A stretch of DNA of 64,000 nucleotides from Oceanibium sediminis (GTDB lineage Bacteria > Pseudomonadota > Alphaproteobacteria > Rhodobacterales > Rhodobacteraceae), in assembly GCF_003265325.1 (NCBI RefSeq), contig NZ_QGNX01000005.1, positions 124,001-188,000 of the forward strand, read 5' to 3'. Below are positions 26,693 to 36,639 of the stretch, in pieces. The position numbers and the translations under genes are program-made. The first letter of the stretch is position 1. The number at the start of each line of letters is the position of its first letter. The notes under the pieces are model-generated. The model saw only the letters and a program-made list of their open reading frames with translations, ran no database searches and was not told the origin of the DNA.

Positions 26693-28084
26693 ATGCCCCG
26701 TCTCGGTATCCTGCCCCTTGGGCGGGCGACGTTCGATGTTCCCTTTGCCGAGGAAAAGCTCGGCCAGATGCTTGCCGCGCTGGACGCCAGCGGGCACGAG
26801 CTTGTCGGCCCGCGCACACTGCTGATGGACGCCGACGCGACCAGGGCGGCGATCGACGCGCTGAAGGGGGAAGCGCCCGACCAGGTGCTGATCCTGCAAG
26901 TCACCTTCACCGACGCGGCGATGACACTCGCCATCGCCAACGCCTTTCCCGATGTGCCGCTGTCGATCTGGGCGGTGCCAGAGCCCCGGCTTGGCGGGCG
27001 GCTCAGGCTGAACGCATTCTGCGGGCTGAACCTCGCCTCCCACGCGCTGGGGCTGGCGGGGCGCGATTTCGGGTGGCTATATGTCGACGCGCCTGAGGCG
27101 GACCTGTCCGCGCTGCTCGGCGGCGCGCGGATGGCGGGGCGGCTCAACCCCGTGCCGCCGCAAGCGGACGCCGCGCTGGGCGCGGGTGTCGCGCAGGCGC
27201 TGGCGGGGCAGCGGATCGGGCGCATCGGTGCCCACCCCGACGGCTTTGAAACCTGCGCCTATGACGCGGAGGCCCTGAAATCGCTCACCGGGGTGGAGGT
27301 GGAGGCGTTGGAGCTTGACCAGCTGTTCGACACCGCCCGTGCAGCCGCGCCCGAGGACACCGCCGCCGTGCGCGCCGCGACAGCGGCGGAGCTGCCGGAC
27401 CTCGACCAGGTGGACCAGGAGCAACTCGACCGCTCGCTCGCGCTGCGCGTCGCGCTGGACCAGATCCGCGCCAAGGGGCGGTTCGACGCCTTCGCGATCC
27501 GTTGCTGGCCGGAGACCTTCACCGAGTACGGCGGCGCGGTCTGCGGCCCTGTCGCGCAACTGGGCGAGGCCCGCGTTCCCTGCGCCTGCGAGGCGGACGT
27601 CTACGGCGCGCTGACCCAGCTGATGCTGCAAGAGGTGGCGAAAGCCCCCGTCTTCCTTGTGGACCTGGTCGACATTGACGCCGATGACGATACCGGCGTC
27701 GTCTGGCACTGCGGGCAGGCGCCCCTGTCCATGGCGGATGCGGACACTACGCCCTCGGCCACGATCCACACCAATCGCAAGATGCCGCTGCTCTACGAAT
27801 TCGCGCTGAAACCGGGCACGGTGACCTTCGCGCGGATCAGCCAGGCCCACGGGTCGCCCCGGTTGGTGATTGCGCGGGGTGAAATGCTGAAACGGCCCAT
27901 GGCCTTCACCGGCACCTCCGGAACCGTGCGGTTCGACGCCCCGGCCGGAAAGGTGCTGGAGCGGGTGATCGGCGCAGGACTCGAACATCACATGGGGCTT
28001 GTCTACGGCGATTACGCCGCGGCCCTGCACGGCGTTGCGGCGGCCCTTGGCCTGCCGGTACTGGACCTGGGAGACGTCGCATGA
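26693..28084 (+). CDS. L-fucose isomerase-like protein
   Basis: 463-residue protein of the FucI/AraA-like fold. N-terminal MPRLGILPLGRATFDVPF, middle FAIRCWPETFTEYGGAVCGPVAQL, and a putative metal site with E in CEADVYGALTQLML and His in VVWHCGQAP. This superfamily isomerises aldoses to ketoses with Mn. Placed directly after a ketose kinase and an aldolase (4-base gap), an isomerase is what the pathway needs. It is not YihS-like, so if the substrate is a sulfosugar this would be a different isomerase class. Exact substrate unknown. Confidence 0.8.
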   Translation: MPRLGILPLGRATFDVPFAEEKLGQMLAALDASGHELVGPRTLLMDADATRAAIDALKGEAPDQVLILQVTFTDAAMTLAIANAFPDVPLSIWAVPEPRLGGRLRLNAFCGLNLASHALGLAGRDFGWLYVDAPEADLSALLGGARMAGRLNPVPPQADAALGAGVAQALAGQRIGRIGAHPDGFETCAYDAEALKSLTGVEVEALELDQLFDTARAAAPEDTAAVRAATAAELPDLDQVDQEQLDRSLALRVALDQIRAKGRFDAFAIRCWPETFTEYGGAVCGPVAQLGEARVPCACEADVYGALTQLMLQEVAKAPVFLVDLVDIDADDDTGVVWHCGQAPLSMADADTTPSATIHTNRKMPLLYEFALKPGTVTFARISQAHGSPRLVIARGEMLKRPMAFTGTSGTVRFDAPAGKVLERVIGAGLEHHMGLVYGDYAAALHGVAAALGLPVLDLGDVA

Positions 28085-29196
28085 CCTTGCGTTACGGAAT
28101 CATCGGCTCTGGCATGATGGGGCAGGAGCATATCCGCAACATCGCCCTGCTGGACGGGGCGCGCGTCGCCGCCATCGCGGACCCGAACCTGCCCATGGCG
28201 CGCGCCGCGCAGGAACTGGCCGGGGCGGAGGCCTGCGCAAGCTACCTGACCCACGAGGAAATGCTGGCCGCGGGCGGGCTGGACGCAGTGGTCATCGCCG
28301 CGCCGAACCACCTGCACCTGCCGATCCTCGAGGACGTTCTGAAAACCGACATGCCGGTGCTGTGCGAAAAGCCGCTCGGCCTGACGGATGCGGAATGCGC
28401 ACGGATCGAAAGCCTGCAATCCCGGCGCAAGGCGCCGCTGTGGGTGGCGATGGAATACCGCTACATGCCCGCCATCGCCCGCCTGATCGAGGAGGTGGGC
28501 AAGGGCACCGCCGGCACCGTGCAGATGCTGTCGATCCGCGAACACCGCTTCCCCTTCCTGCCGAAAGTCGGCGATTGGAACCGCTTCAACGCGCAGACCG
28601 GCGGTACGCTGGTGGAAAAATGCTGCCATTTCTTCGACCTGATGCGCCTGATCCTGAAGTCCGAGCCGATCCGGGTTTATGCCTCAGGCAATATCGACGT
28701 GAACTTCCTCGAAGAGGACTATCTTGGGCGCAAGCCCGACGTCATCGACAACGCCTACGTGATCGTGGATTTCGCCTCCGGCGCGCGGGCGATGCTGGAC
28801 CTGTGCATGTTCGCCGAAGGCTCCTACTGGCAGGAGGTGGTGTCCGCCACCGGCGATCTTGCGCGGGTGGATGCGCGCTTGCCGGGGCCCGCACGCTTCA
28901 ACCCGGATGGAGAGGAACGGGCGAGCCAGATCCTGATCTCGCCCCGCATGAAGCGGGATTTCCGCCGCGAGGATATCCAGATCGATCACGCCATCGCCAG
29001 CGCGGGCGACCACCACGGCTCGACTTTCTTCCAGCATCAGCGCTTCGCCGAGATGCTGCGAAACGGAGGCGCGCCGGACGTCTCCGTGCGCGACGGGCGG
29101 ATTGCGGTTGCCGTCGGCGCGGCGGCAGAGGAAAGTGCGCGCACCGGGCAGGCCGTCGTCCTGCCTCAATTCACGAAGGAGAGCGCCGTTGCCTGA
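28081..29196 (+). CDS. Gfo/Idh/MocA family oxidoreductase
   Basis: NAD(P)-dependent sugar or inositol dehydrogenase of 371 residues. Rossmann motif YGIIGSGMMGQEHIRNI at the N-terminus, the conserved Lys in LCEKPLGLT (about residue 101) and the mid-domain GGTLVEKCCHFFDLMR. Such enzymes oxidise or epimerise sugars, or open glycosides through oxidation. Overlaps the isomerase gene by 4 bases (ATGA) and the following dehydrogenase by 8, so it belongs to the same operon. Substrate unknown. Confidence 0.88.
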   Translation: MTLRYGIIGSGMMGQEHIRNIALLDGARVAAIADPNLPMARAAQELAGAEACASYLTHEEMLAAGGLDAVVIAAPNHLHLPILEDVLKTDMPVLCEKPLGLTDAECARIESLQSRRKAPLWVAMEYRYMPAIARLIEEVGKGTAGTVQMLSIREHRFPFLPKVGDWNRFNAQTGGTLVEKCCHFFDLMRLILKSEPIRVYASGNIDVNFLEEDYLGRKPDVIDNAYVIVDFASGARAMLDLCMFAEGSYWQEVVSATGDLARVDARLPGPARFNPDGEERASQILISPRMKRDFRREDIQIDHAIASAGDHHGSTFFQHQRFAEMLRNGGAPDVSVRDGRIAVAVGAAAEESARTGQAVVLPQFTKESAVA

Positions 29197-30112
29197 TGTC
29201 GTCATCACCGAATTCATGGACGAGGATGCTGTCGCCCGGCTGTCGGCGAAATACGAGACGCATTACGATCCGAAGCTGGTCGATGACCGGGACGCGCTGG
29301 CGGCACTTCTGCCGGGCGCGCGGGCGCTGATCGTGCGCAACCGCACGCAGGTGCGCGGCGATCTGCTTGCAGCGGCGGGCAGCCTGTCCTGCGTCGGGCG
29401 TCTGGGTGTCGGGCTCGACAATATCGATGTGGCTGCCTGTGAGGGGCGGGGGGTCACCGTCTACCCCGCGACCGGCGCGAATGACGCCAGCGTGGCGGAA
29501 TACGTGATCACCGCGGCGCTGGTGCTGCTGCGCGGCGCCTGGCTCAGCTCCGCCGTGGTGGCGGCGGGCGAGTGGCCGCGCCAGGCCCTGATCGGGCGGG
29601 AGGTCGGCGGGCGCACCATGGGCCTGGTCGGCTTCGGCGGCATCGCGCGCGAAACCGCCGCGCGGGCCCAGGCGCTGGGTATGCGCGTGATCGCCCATGA
29701 CCCGTTCTTTGAGGCCGGCGACCCGGCATGGGGCAGCGTAAGCCCGGTCGAGCTCGACACGGTTTTCGCCGAAGCGGACGCCGTGTCCCTGCACGTGCCC
29801 CTGACGCAAGGCACACGCCACATGGCCAATGCGGATCGGCTGGCAATGATGAAGCCCGGCTCGGTCCTGATCAACGCCGCGCGCGGCGGCGTGGTGGACG
29901 AAGAGGCGCTGGCAGCAGCCCTGAAAGCAGACGGCGGCCTGTCAGGCGCGGCGCTGGACGTGTTCGAGGAAGAACCCCTCGGCGCGGCGGCCGGGGCGCG
30001 GTTTGACGGCCTGAACGTGCTGCTGACGCCCCACATCGCGGGCGTGACCGAGGAAAGCAACGTGCGCGTCAGCGGCCTGATCGCGGAGCGGGTGCTGGCG
30101 CATCTGGGCTAG
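29189..30112 (+). CDS. D-isomer-specific 2-hydroxyacid dehydrogenase, (S)-sulfolactate dehydrogenase (SlcC)-like
   Basis: 307-residue NAD-dependent dehydrogenase. Cofactor motif GLVGFGGIARETA, catalytic Arg in NAARGGVVDE, Glu in DVFEEEPLG and His in LLTPHIAGVTEESN. The N-terminus VITEFMDEDAVARL and ALIVRNRTQV resemble, from memory, the SlcC protein that oxidises (S)-sulfolactate to sulfopyruvate. The start is TTG at 29189, supported by AAGGAGAG upstream; no ATG fits. Last gene of the operon. It could instead oxidise another 2-hydroxyacid such as glycerate or phosphoglycerate. Confidence 0.8.
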   Translation: MPDVVITEFMDEDAVARLSAKYETHYDPKLVDDRDALAALLPGARALIVRNRTQVRGDLLAAAGSLSCVGRLGVGLDNIDVAACEGRGVTVYPATGANDASVAEYVITAALVLLRGAWLSSAVVAAGEWPRQALIGREVGGRTMGLVGFGGIARETAARAQALGMRVIAHDPFFEAGDPAWGSVSPVELDTVFAEADAVSLHVPLTQGTRHMANADRLAMMKPGSVLINAARGGVVDEEALAAALKADGGLSGAALDVFEEEPLGAAAGARFDGLNVLLTPHIAGVTEESNVRVSGLIAERVLAHLG

Positions 30113-30255
30113 CACTTGGCGGCGGGGTAGGGCAGGTGCCCCATCCCGCGCCTTTGACCGCCCGGCATGGCTGTGACGGCCAACGAGCAGGGTTGCCCGA
30201 AAATCAATATGGGTGAGGAATTGCGCCGCCCCCGGCGCTGACCCCGCAGCGCTGC

Positions 30256-30699
30256 TCAGTCCAGCGCCGCCTTGGCCTTTTGCCGCGCGATGCCGTTTTC
30301 GACATCCGACAGGCCCAGCAGTTTCACAGCGAGGCGCATGAACGCGTTCTCGGTGTGGTCGCGGGCCTCGTCCGCCAGGGCGACGGACCACAGCGCTTCT
30401 AGGATCGCGCCGCGTTCCTCGTGGGGGACGCCGTTCTTGATCACCTGGGTCAGGTGCACGGTGTCGCCGGCCTCCGCCTCCAGCGTTTCGCCGTCGCCCC
30501 GCAGGGCGGCGGCGGCATGGGCGTCGAGGCCGTAGCGCAGGGCCAGGATCTCGTCGATGCGGGCCTGTTCGGCGGCGGCGTACTCATAGTCCACCTTCGC
30601 GCAGCGCACGAGCAGCGCCGCCAGCGACTGGCGGTAATCTTCTTCCGGGTCGGGCTGGGGGGCCGTGCCCAGAAGGCGGTTCATCAGGTCTGCAAACAT
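30256..30699 (-). CDS. TerB family tellurite-resistance-type protein
   Basis: Cytoplasmic all-helical protein of 147 residues resembling the TerB domain: acidic surfaces such as AALLVRCAKVDYEYAAAEQARIDEIL and the C-terminal ALADEARDHTENAFMRLAVKLLGLSDVE. TerB-like proteins bind metals and are linked to stress responses; a specific role is not known. Ends well clear of pyrG (37 bases). Confidence 0.78.
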   Translation of the reverse strand: MFADLMNRLLGTAPQPDPEEDYRQSLAALLVRCAKVDYEYAAAEQARIDEILALRYGLDAHAAAALRGDGETLEAEAGDTVHLTQVIKNGVPHEERGAILEALWSVALADEARDHTENAFMRLAVKLLGLSDVENGIARQKAKAALD

Positions 30700-30736
30700 G
30701 AAGGGTATCTATCCCGCTGCGGCCGGAAGAAAAGGG

Positions 30737-32383
30737 TCAGACAAGCCGCGACTGTTCCAGCGCCGCGCGCACGAAATCGCGGAACAGCGGGTGCGGGGCG
30801 AAGGGCTTGGACTTCAGCTCCGGGTGGAACTGCACGCCGATGTACCAAGGGTGGTCCTTGATCTCGACGATCTCGGGCAGGCGGCCGTCGGGGGACATGC
30901 CGGAGAAGGTCAGCCCGGCTTTTTCCAGCCGGTCGCGATAACGGATGTCCACCTCGTAGCGGTGCCGGTGACGTTCGGAGATCGCCGTGGTGCCATAGAT
31001 CTGGGCGACCTGGCTGCCTTCCTTCAACACGGCGTTGTAGGCGCCAAGGCGCATGGTACCGCCCTTGTCGTCGTTCCGGCTGCGCTGGATGGTGCGGTTG
31101 CCCTCGACCCATTCCTTGAGGTGATAGACCACGGGCTCGAAGCGTTTCACGCCGGCCTCGTCATCGAATTCCTCGGAGCCGGCGTTGTCCAGCCCGACCA
31201 TGTTGCGGGCCGCCTCGATCACCGCCATCTGCATGCCGAGACAGATCCCGAGGTAGGGCACCTTGCGTTCGCGCGCGAAGGTGGCGGCGCGAATCTTGCC
31301 TTCGGTGCCACGCTCGCCGAAGCCGCCGGGCACGATGATCGCGTTGAAGCCCTCAAGCAGGGGGGCGACGTCCTTGTCCTGCTCGAATATCTCGGCGTCG
31401 ATCCATTCCGCGCGCACCCGCACGCGATTGGCCATGCCGCCATGGGTCAGCGCCTCGGCGATGGATTTGTAGGCGTCCTCGAGCTGGGTGTACTTGCCCA
31501 CGATGGCCACCCGCACCTCACCCTCGGGGTTGTAGACGCGGTCGGCCACATCCTCCCACTTGGTGAGGTTGGGCCGCGGGGCGGGGGCGATCCCGAAGGC
31601 GTCGAGCACGGCCTGGTCCAGCCCCTCGCGATGATAGGCCAGCGGCGCTTCGTAGATCGACTTCAGGTCCTGCGCGGCGATCACGCTGTCGGGGCGCACG
31701 TTACAGAACAGGGCCAGCTTCTCGCGCTCCTTCTCGGGGATCGGTCCTTCCGAGCGACAGACGAGCACGTCGGGCGCGAGGCCGATGGAGCGCAGCTCCT
31801 TCACGGAGTGCTGGGTCGGCTTGGTCTTCAGCTCGCCCGAGGCGGCGATGAAGGGCAGCAGGGTGAGGTGCATGAAAATGCACTGCCCGCGCGGCTTTTC
31901 CTGGGCGAACTGGCGGATCGCTTCAAAGAAGGGCAGGCCCTCGATATCGCCGACGGTGCCGCCGATCTCGCACAGCATGAAGTCGACCTCATCCTCGCCG
32001 ATGCTGATGAAGTCCTTGATTTCATTGGTAACGTGGGGGATCACCTGGATCGTTTTGCCCAGGTAGTCGCCGCGGCGTTCCTTTTCCAGAACCGTGGAAT
32101 AGATGCGGCCAGAACTGACGCTGTCGGTGCTGCGCGCGGCGACGCCCGTGAAGCGTTCGTAGTGGCCGAGGTCCAGGTCGGTTTCCGCGCCGTCGTCGGT
32201 GACGAAGACCTCGCCATGCTCGAACGGGCTCATCGTGCCGGGATCGACGTTGAGGTAGGGGTCAAGCTTGCGCAGCCGGACCGAGTAGCCGCGTGCCTGC
32301 AAAAGCGCCCCGAGCGCTGCCGAGGCCAGCCCCTTGCCGAGGCTCGAAACCACACCACCAGTAATGAAAACAAAACGCGCCAT
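30737..32383 (-). CDS. pyrG: CTP synthase
   Basis: 548-residue CTP synthase converting UTP to CTP with glutamine as nitrogen donor. N-terminal synthase domain [18 protein letters not shown] with the ATP loop, then a class I glutaminase domain with the nucleophile in [10 protein letters not shown] and the HPELKSKP His-Glu. Start at 32383 is chosen to match the family N-terminus. Follows secG in the same direction, a common order in alphaproteobacteria. Confidence 0.98.
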   Translation of the reverse strand: MARFVFITGGVVSSLGKGLASAALGALLQARGYSVRLRKLDPYLNVDPGTMSPFEHGEVFVTDDGAETDLDLGHYERFTGVAARSTDSVSSGRIYSTVLEKERRGDYLGKTIQVIPHVTNEIKDFISIGEDEVDFMLCEIGGTVGDIEGLPFFEAIRQFAQEKPRGQCIFMHLTLLPFIAASGELKTKPTQHSVKELRSIGLAPDVLVCRSEGPIPEKEREKLALFCNVRPDSVIAAQDLKSIYEAPLAYHREGLDQAVLDAFGIAPAPRPNLTKWEDVADRVYNPEGEVRVAIVGKYTQLEDAYKSIAEALTHGGMANRVRVRAEWIDAEIFEQDKDVAPLLEGFNAIIVPGGFGERGTEGKIRAATFARERKVPYLGICLGMQMAVIEAARNMVGLDNAGSEEFDDEAGVKRFEPVVYHLKEWVEGNRTIQRSRNDDKGGTMRLGAYNAVLKEGSQVAQIYGTTAISERHRHRYEVDIRYRDRLEKAGLTFSGMSPDGRLPEIVEIKDHPWYIGVQFHPELKSKPFAPHPLFRDFVRAALEQSRLV

Positions 32384-32513
32384 TTGACCGCGCCTCCCGC
32401 TTGGCAAGCCGACCATTCGGGCCGGAAAAATTAAGGCTGCTCACGGGAGTCCATCGTTACCGGATTCGACGTGATCGCACAAGCTCGGATGACTACATCC
32501 GGTATTTTGGGGG

Positions 32514-32540
32514 AGCGGCGCACCCATAGGTTGCGCCGCT
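32514..32540 (-). terminator. Strong hairpin downstream of secG
   Basis: Nine-base perfect outer stem AGCGGCGCA (32514-32522) and TGCGCCGCT (32532-32540), 15 bases after the secG stop on the - strand. No T tract follows, so it may be a Rho-assisted end or an mRNA-stabilising structure. A smaller stem, CGGATG-ACTA-CATCCG, lies at 32486-32501. Confidence 0.5.
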
Positions 32541-32555
32541 GAACGGGGAAGAGCG

Positions 32556-32918
32556 TTATTCCACCGGGGGGGGGACCGCAGGCCCGTCGCCGCTGCTCGG
32601 CGGGGTCAGGTCGCCCCCAAGCGCCGGGGGCAGGGCCGGGGCGCCGGTTTCCGCGTCTTCGATGCCGACCCGGTCGATCACGCTGTTGCCAGCGGAATTC
32701 GTCGTCGAGATCCACGTCAGGGCCAGGCTGGTGGCGATGAAGGCCAGCGCCAGGATCCAGGTCACCTTCGCCATGGGCGTTGCAGGCGGCCGCCCGGAGG
32801 CGACACCGCCACCGCCGCCGCCGATACCCAGACCGCCGCCTTCGGATCTTTGCAGCAGCACGGAGCCGATCAGCGCCAGCGCCAACAGAAGGTGTACGGT
32901 CAGAATTATGTTTTCCAT
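32556..32918 (-). CDS. secG: Preprotein translocase subunit SecG
   Basis: Small inner-membrane subunit of 120 residues that assists SecYE. First segment MENIILTVHLLLALALIGSVLLQ followed by RSEGGGLGIGGGGGGVASGR, then a second segment ILALAFIATSLALTWIS, the standard two-helix layout. The Pro-rich C-terminal tail is common in this order. 172 bases upstream of pyrG. Confidence 0.92.
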   Translation of the reverse strand: MENIILTVHLLLALALIGSVLLQRSEGGGLGIGGGGGGVASGRPPATPMAKVTWILALAFIATSLALTWISTTNSAGNSVIDRVGIEDAETGAPALPPALGGDLTPPSSGDGPAVPPPVE

Positions 32919-33013
32919 GGCTCGGACGTATCTCTCTTGGGGTCAGGCGCGGGGTCTAAACTATCGCTTCCGCATTGTCGATGGTCAAATCAAGAGGATG
33001 GCGGCGGAGGGCC

Positions 33014-33430
33014 TCACTCGGCCCCCTGTTCCACGTCGTCAACGTCCAGCTGGCCGGACAGGCGGCGGCGGATGATCGACCAGCTCAGGCCAACCCCCAT
33101 GATTAGCGACAGGGCAAGCAGGCCGATCCAGGTCAGGGCGGTTGGGTTTTCAAGGTCGATCCAGCCCCAGCTGTAGAACACCCAGAGCACGGCGCCGACA
33201 AGCGCTACGACCAGTCCGATGCCAATCACCCCGATCGAGCGGAAGGTCGCACGAAAGAAGACGATGTAGGCGATGAAAAGGATCAGGCCCACCAACACGA
33301 TCATCGGTGTGCTCTCGCCCCAGTTGTTGCGGGCCCAGTTCACGTAATTCAGCGATGTCGGATTGAAGGTAACGAACACCAGCAGCAGCGCCACCAGCCA
33401 GCGGATCAGAAAGGATCGTCCCATGTGCAT
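33014..33430 (-). CDS. DUF6524-like inner-membrane protein
   Basis: 138-residue protein with four hydrophobic helices (IRWLVALLLVFVTFNPTSLN, MIVLVGLILFIAYIVFF, GVIGIGLVVALVGAVLWVFY, LTWIGLLALSLIMGVGLSW). It resembles the DUF6524 family of Rhodobacterales, function unknown. Stands between secG and ilvC without an obvious partner. Confidence 0.7.
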   Translation of the reverse strand: MHMGRSFLIRWLVALLLVFVTFNPTSLNYVNWARNNWGESTPMIVLVGLILFIAYIVFFRATFRSIGVIGIGLVVALVGAVLWVFYSWGWIDLENPTALTWIGLLALSLIMGVGLSWSIIRRRLSGQLDVDDVEQGAE

Positions 33431-33523
33431 CTCCCTCAGCGTCGGGTTTGACCCTTGTTACTTGCGCTTGGGGTGCTGGGCCAGCAAAACCCGGCCTTTC
33501 GGGTGAATTTCCCGACAGTTGTG

Positions 33524-33550
33524 ACGCGGCGCCCGGTTCGGGCGCCGCGT
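33524..33550 (-). terminator. Hairpin downstream of ilvC
   Basis: Twelve-base perfect stem ACGCGGCGCCCG (33524-33535) and CGGGCGCCGCGT (33539-33550) with a 3-base loop, 9 bases after the ilvC stop on the - strand. No T tract is seen. Confidence 0.55.
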
Positions 33551-33559
33551 CTGGCGTGA

Positions 33560-34714
<1,155 letters not shown>

Positions 34715-34716
34715 TC

Positions 34717-35175
34717 ATGCGTGTCGACGCCACGGACCGTCACATCCTGCGCCTGCTTCAGGAGGACGCGGATCGCTCCACCGCCGATCTGGCCGTCTCA
34801 GTGGGTATTTCCCCGGGCGCGTGCTGGCGGCGGATCGAGAAGCTGGAATCCGCGGGCGTCATCACCGGCCACACGGTCGAGATCGATCCCCGCGCGCTTG
34901 GTTTCGAGATTCAGGTTTTCCTGCGCATCACCCTGGACAAGACCGCGCCGAACGCCTTTGACAGCTTCATTCGCGCCGCCCGCGCGATCCCCAATGTGCA
35001 GAGCATCGAAACCCTGCTCGGCCGGGTCGATATCCGGATGGACGTGATCGCGCGCGACCTGGCCCATTACCAGCAGATCTACCAGGAGCAGATCCTGGCG
35101 CTGCCCAACATCGCGGATATCGAGGCGCTGATGCTCGTCTCGGAACTCAAGAACACGGAGGCGCTGGCGATATGA
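34717..35175 (+). CDS. Lrp/AsnC family transcriptional regulator
   Basis: 152-residue Lrp-type regulator: winged helix (DATDRHILRLLQEDADRSTADLAVSVGISPGACWRRIEKLE) and a RAM ligand domain (residues about 75-145). Divergent from ilvC, so it may sense an amino acid and control branched-chain synthesis. The ATG at 34717 is chosen by the family N-terminus. Overlaps the next Lrp gene by 4 bases. Confidence 0.9.
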   Translation: MRVDATDRHILRLLQEDADRSTADLAVSVGISPGACWRRIEKLESAGVITGHTVEIDPRALGFEIQVFLRITLDKTAPNAFDSFIRAARAIPNVQSIETLLGRVDIRMDVIARDLAHYQQIYQEQILALPNIADIEALMLVSELKNTEALAI

Positions 35176-35645
35176 GCGCGGAACTCGACGACACGGACCG
35201 CGCCATCCTGCGCGCCTTGCTGGGCGACGGGCGGCTCAGCGCCAAGGCGGTCGGGGCGCGCGTCGGCCTGTCCCAGCCCGCGGCCTGGCGGCGCATCCGC
35301 CGGCTTCAGGAAGAAGGGGTGATCCGGGGGCGCCGCGCGCGGCTGGACCCGGCGAAGCTGGGTTTCGGCGTGACCGTGTTCCTTGGCGTGAAACTTGCTG
35401 GGAAGGGGCGCGCCAGCCCCGCGGACTTCGAGCGGGCGCTGATCGCCATCCCCGAGGTGCAGGTCGTCCAGCACGTGCTCGGACCCTATGACTACCGCCT
35501 GCGCGTCGCCGCGCGCGACCTGTCGGACTTCGAACGGATCCTGCGCCGCCGCATCATGACGCTGCCCGGCGTGGGGGAGGTGGAGTCAAACGTCCTGCTG
35601 AACGCGGAGCCACTGCCGCCGGCGCGCTACCTGTTCGCGCAATAG
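35172..35645 (+). CDS. Lrp/AsnC family transcriptional regulator (second, overlapping copy)
   Basis: 157-residue Lrp-type protein with its own winged helix (DDTDRAILRALLGDGRLSAKAVGARVGLSQPAAWRRIRRL) and RAM domain (VFLGVKLAGKG, YDYRLRVAARDL). Starts in an ATGA overlap with the first Lrp gene. The pair may form heteromers; the sequences differ enough that a very recent duplication is unlikely. Confidence 0.9.
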   Translation: MSAELDDTDRAILRALLGDGRLSAKAVGARVGLSQPAAWRRIRRLQEEGVIRGRRARLDPAKLGFGVTVFLGVKLAGKGRASPADFERALIAIPEVQVVQHVLGPYDYRLRVAARDLSDFERILRRRIMTLPGVGEVESNVLLNAEPLPPARYLFAQ

Positions 35646-35754
35646 GGGCAGCGCCCCAGCCCGCTCCCCGGCGGAACCGGGGCCGGTGGGGCCGTGCGCA
35701 ACGCTCATTCGCGCTATCAGGCCCGGGCCGCCCCCGCGACGGCGCGGCGGCACC

Positions 35755-35771
35755 GGGGGGAGGGGGGGGGG
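35755..35771 (+). repeat. Homopolymeric G tract
   Basis: Six G, one A, then ten G in the gap between the second Lrp gene and the secreted-protein gene. Such runs are prone to slippage and to sequencing error. No gene spans it. Confidence 0.9.
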
Positions 35772-35819
35772 CTGGCCCGGCCTTTCGACTGCCGTCCCCT
35801 TGGGGACGCAATCGGCGTG

Positions 35820-36398
35820 CTACATGTTGTGATGCTCGCAGGTGACGTTCGCGTTGAACGGCATCAGATCGCCCATCGGGTTTTCCCGGAACAGCCAAAC
35901 GTGCTGGTCGAAATGCGGCATGAAGCCGTGCGCTTCATCCCCCGGTGTGGCCGGATCATCCGCCATGTGATCCCAGTTCCTGCCGTTCAGAACCAGCTCT
36001 TCGGTCTTGCCCGAGGCTTCCCAGGCGGCTTCGAAGACGAGGTTTTCCACGGCGACCAGTTCCATCGATCCATCCGCCTGCGGCTCGTAGATCAGGATTG
36101 ACGGGCGCGTCCAGTCCGTGTGGGTCGAATTGCCGCCGACACGGGGGTCCGTTCCGGTGATCTCCAGCAAGGCGGGTTGGATGTAGTGGATGCCCATCGC
36201 GCCCAGTTCCGCGGGAAGCCCTTCCGCTTCCGCTGAAACGCAATGGTTGTCGGGGGTGATGTAGCCTTCGGCTTTCGCGACCTCGATGTCTTTGTACTTC
36301 GACACCATTTCGCGCAATTCGTCTAGGTCAACATCCGCGGCAGAAACAGCGAAGGGTATCATGGCCGTAATCGCTGCAAGCATGTAAGTGTGCTTCAT
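35820..36398 (-). CDS. Secreted hypothetical protein, His-rich
   Basis: 192 residues with a signal peptide (MKHTYMLAAITAMIPFAVSAA). I do not recognise a named family. The mature part has many His in conserved-looking spots: NHCVSAEAEG, MGIHYIQPALLEITG, NWDHMADDP, HGFMPHFDQHVWLFRENP and a C-terminal CEHHNM. Two Cys could form a disulfide. The pattern suggests a periplasmic metal- or ligand-binding protein; that is inference. Divergent from the small cytochrome gene. Confidence 0.75.
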   Translation of the reverse strand: MKHTYMLAAITAMIPFAVSAADVDLDELREMVSKYKDIEVAKAEGYITPDNHCVSAEAEGLPAELGAMGIHYIQPALLEITGTDPRVGGNSTHTDWTRPSILIYEPQADGSMELVAVENLVFEAAWEASGKTEELVLNGRNWDHMADDPATPGDEAHGFMPHFDQHVWLFRENPMGDLMPFNANVTCEHHNM

Positions 36399-36639
36399 GA
36401 TTTCTTACTCCTCCCAAAGGACTCGGATCGAACGGATCCAAACGTCATTTTAACACAACTTTCGTTTTTCAGCGGATATTTTCGTGCGACCGGGGCCGTG
36501 CCGGGGCTTGCGTCTCGGCCCCGTCCTTCGGGGCCATGTCCGGGGACGGCGCAGCTTAACAGGGTCCGCCGGATGGGCTATGCTGCACGCGCGACGGCCC
36601 GTTGGATTGCCGCGCGACCTTATTCGTGGGGCACGGCCC

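Noticed and set aside
32384-32555. tRNA-Leu between secG and pyrG, as in some bacteria
   Set aside because: No acceptor stem, anticodon arm or TPsiC loop can be drawn; only two simple hairpins are there.
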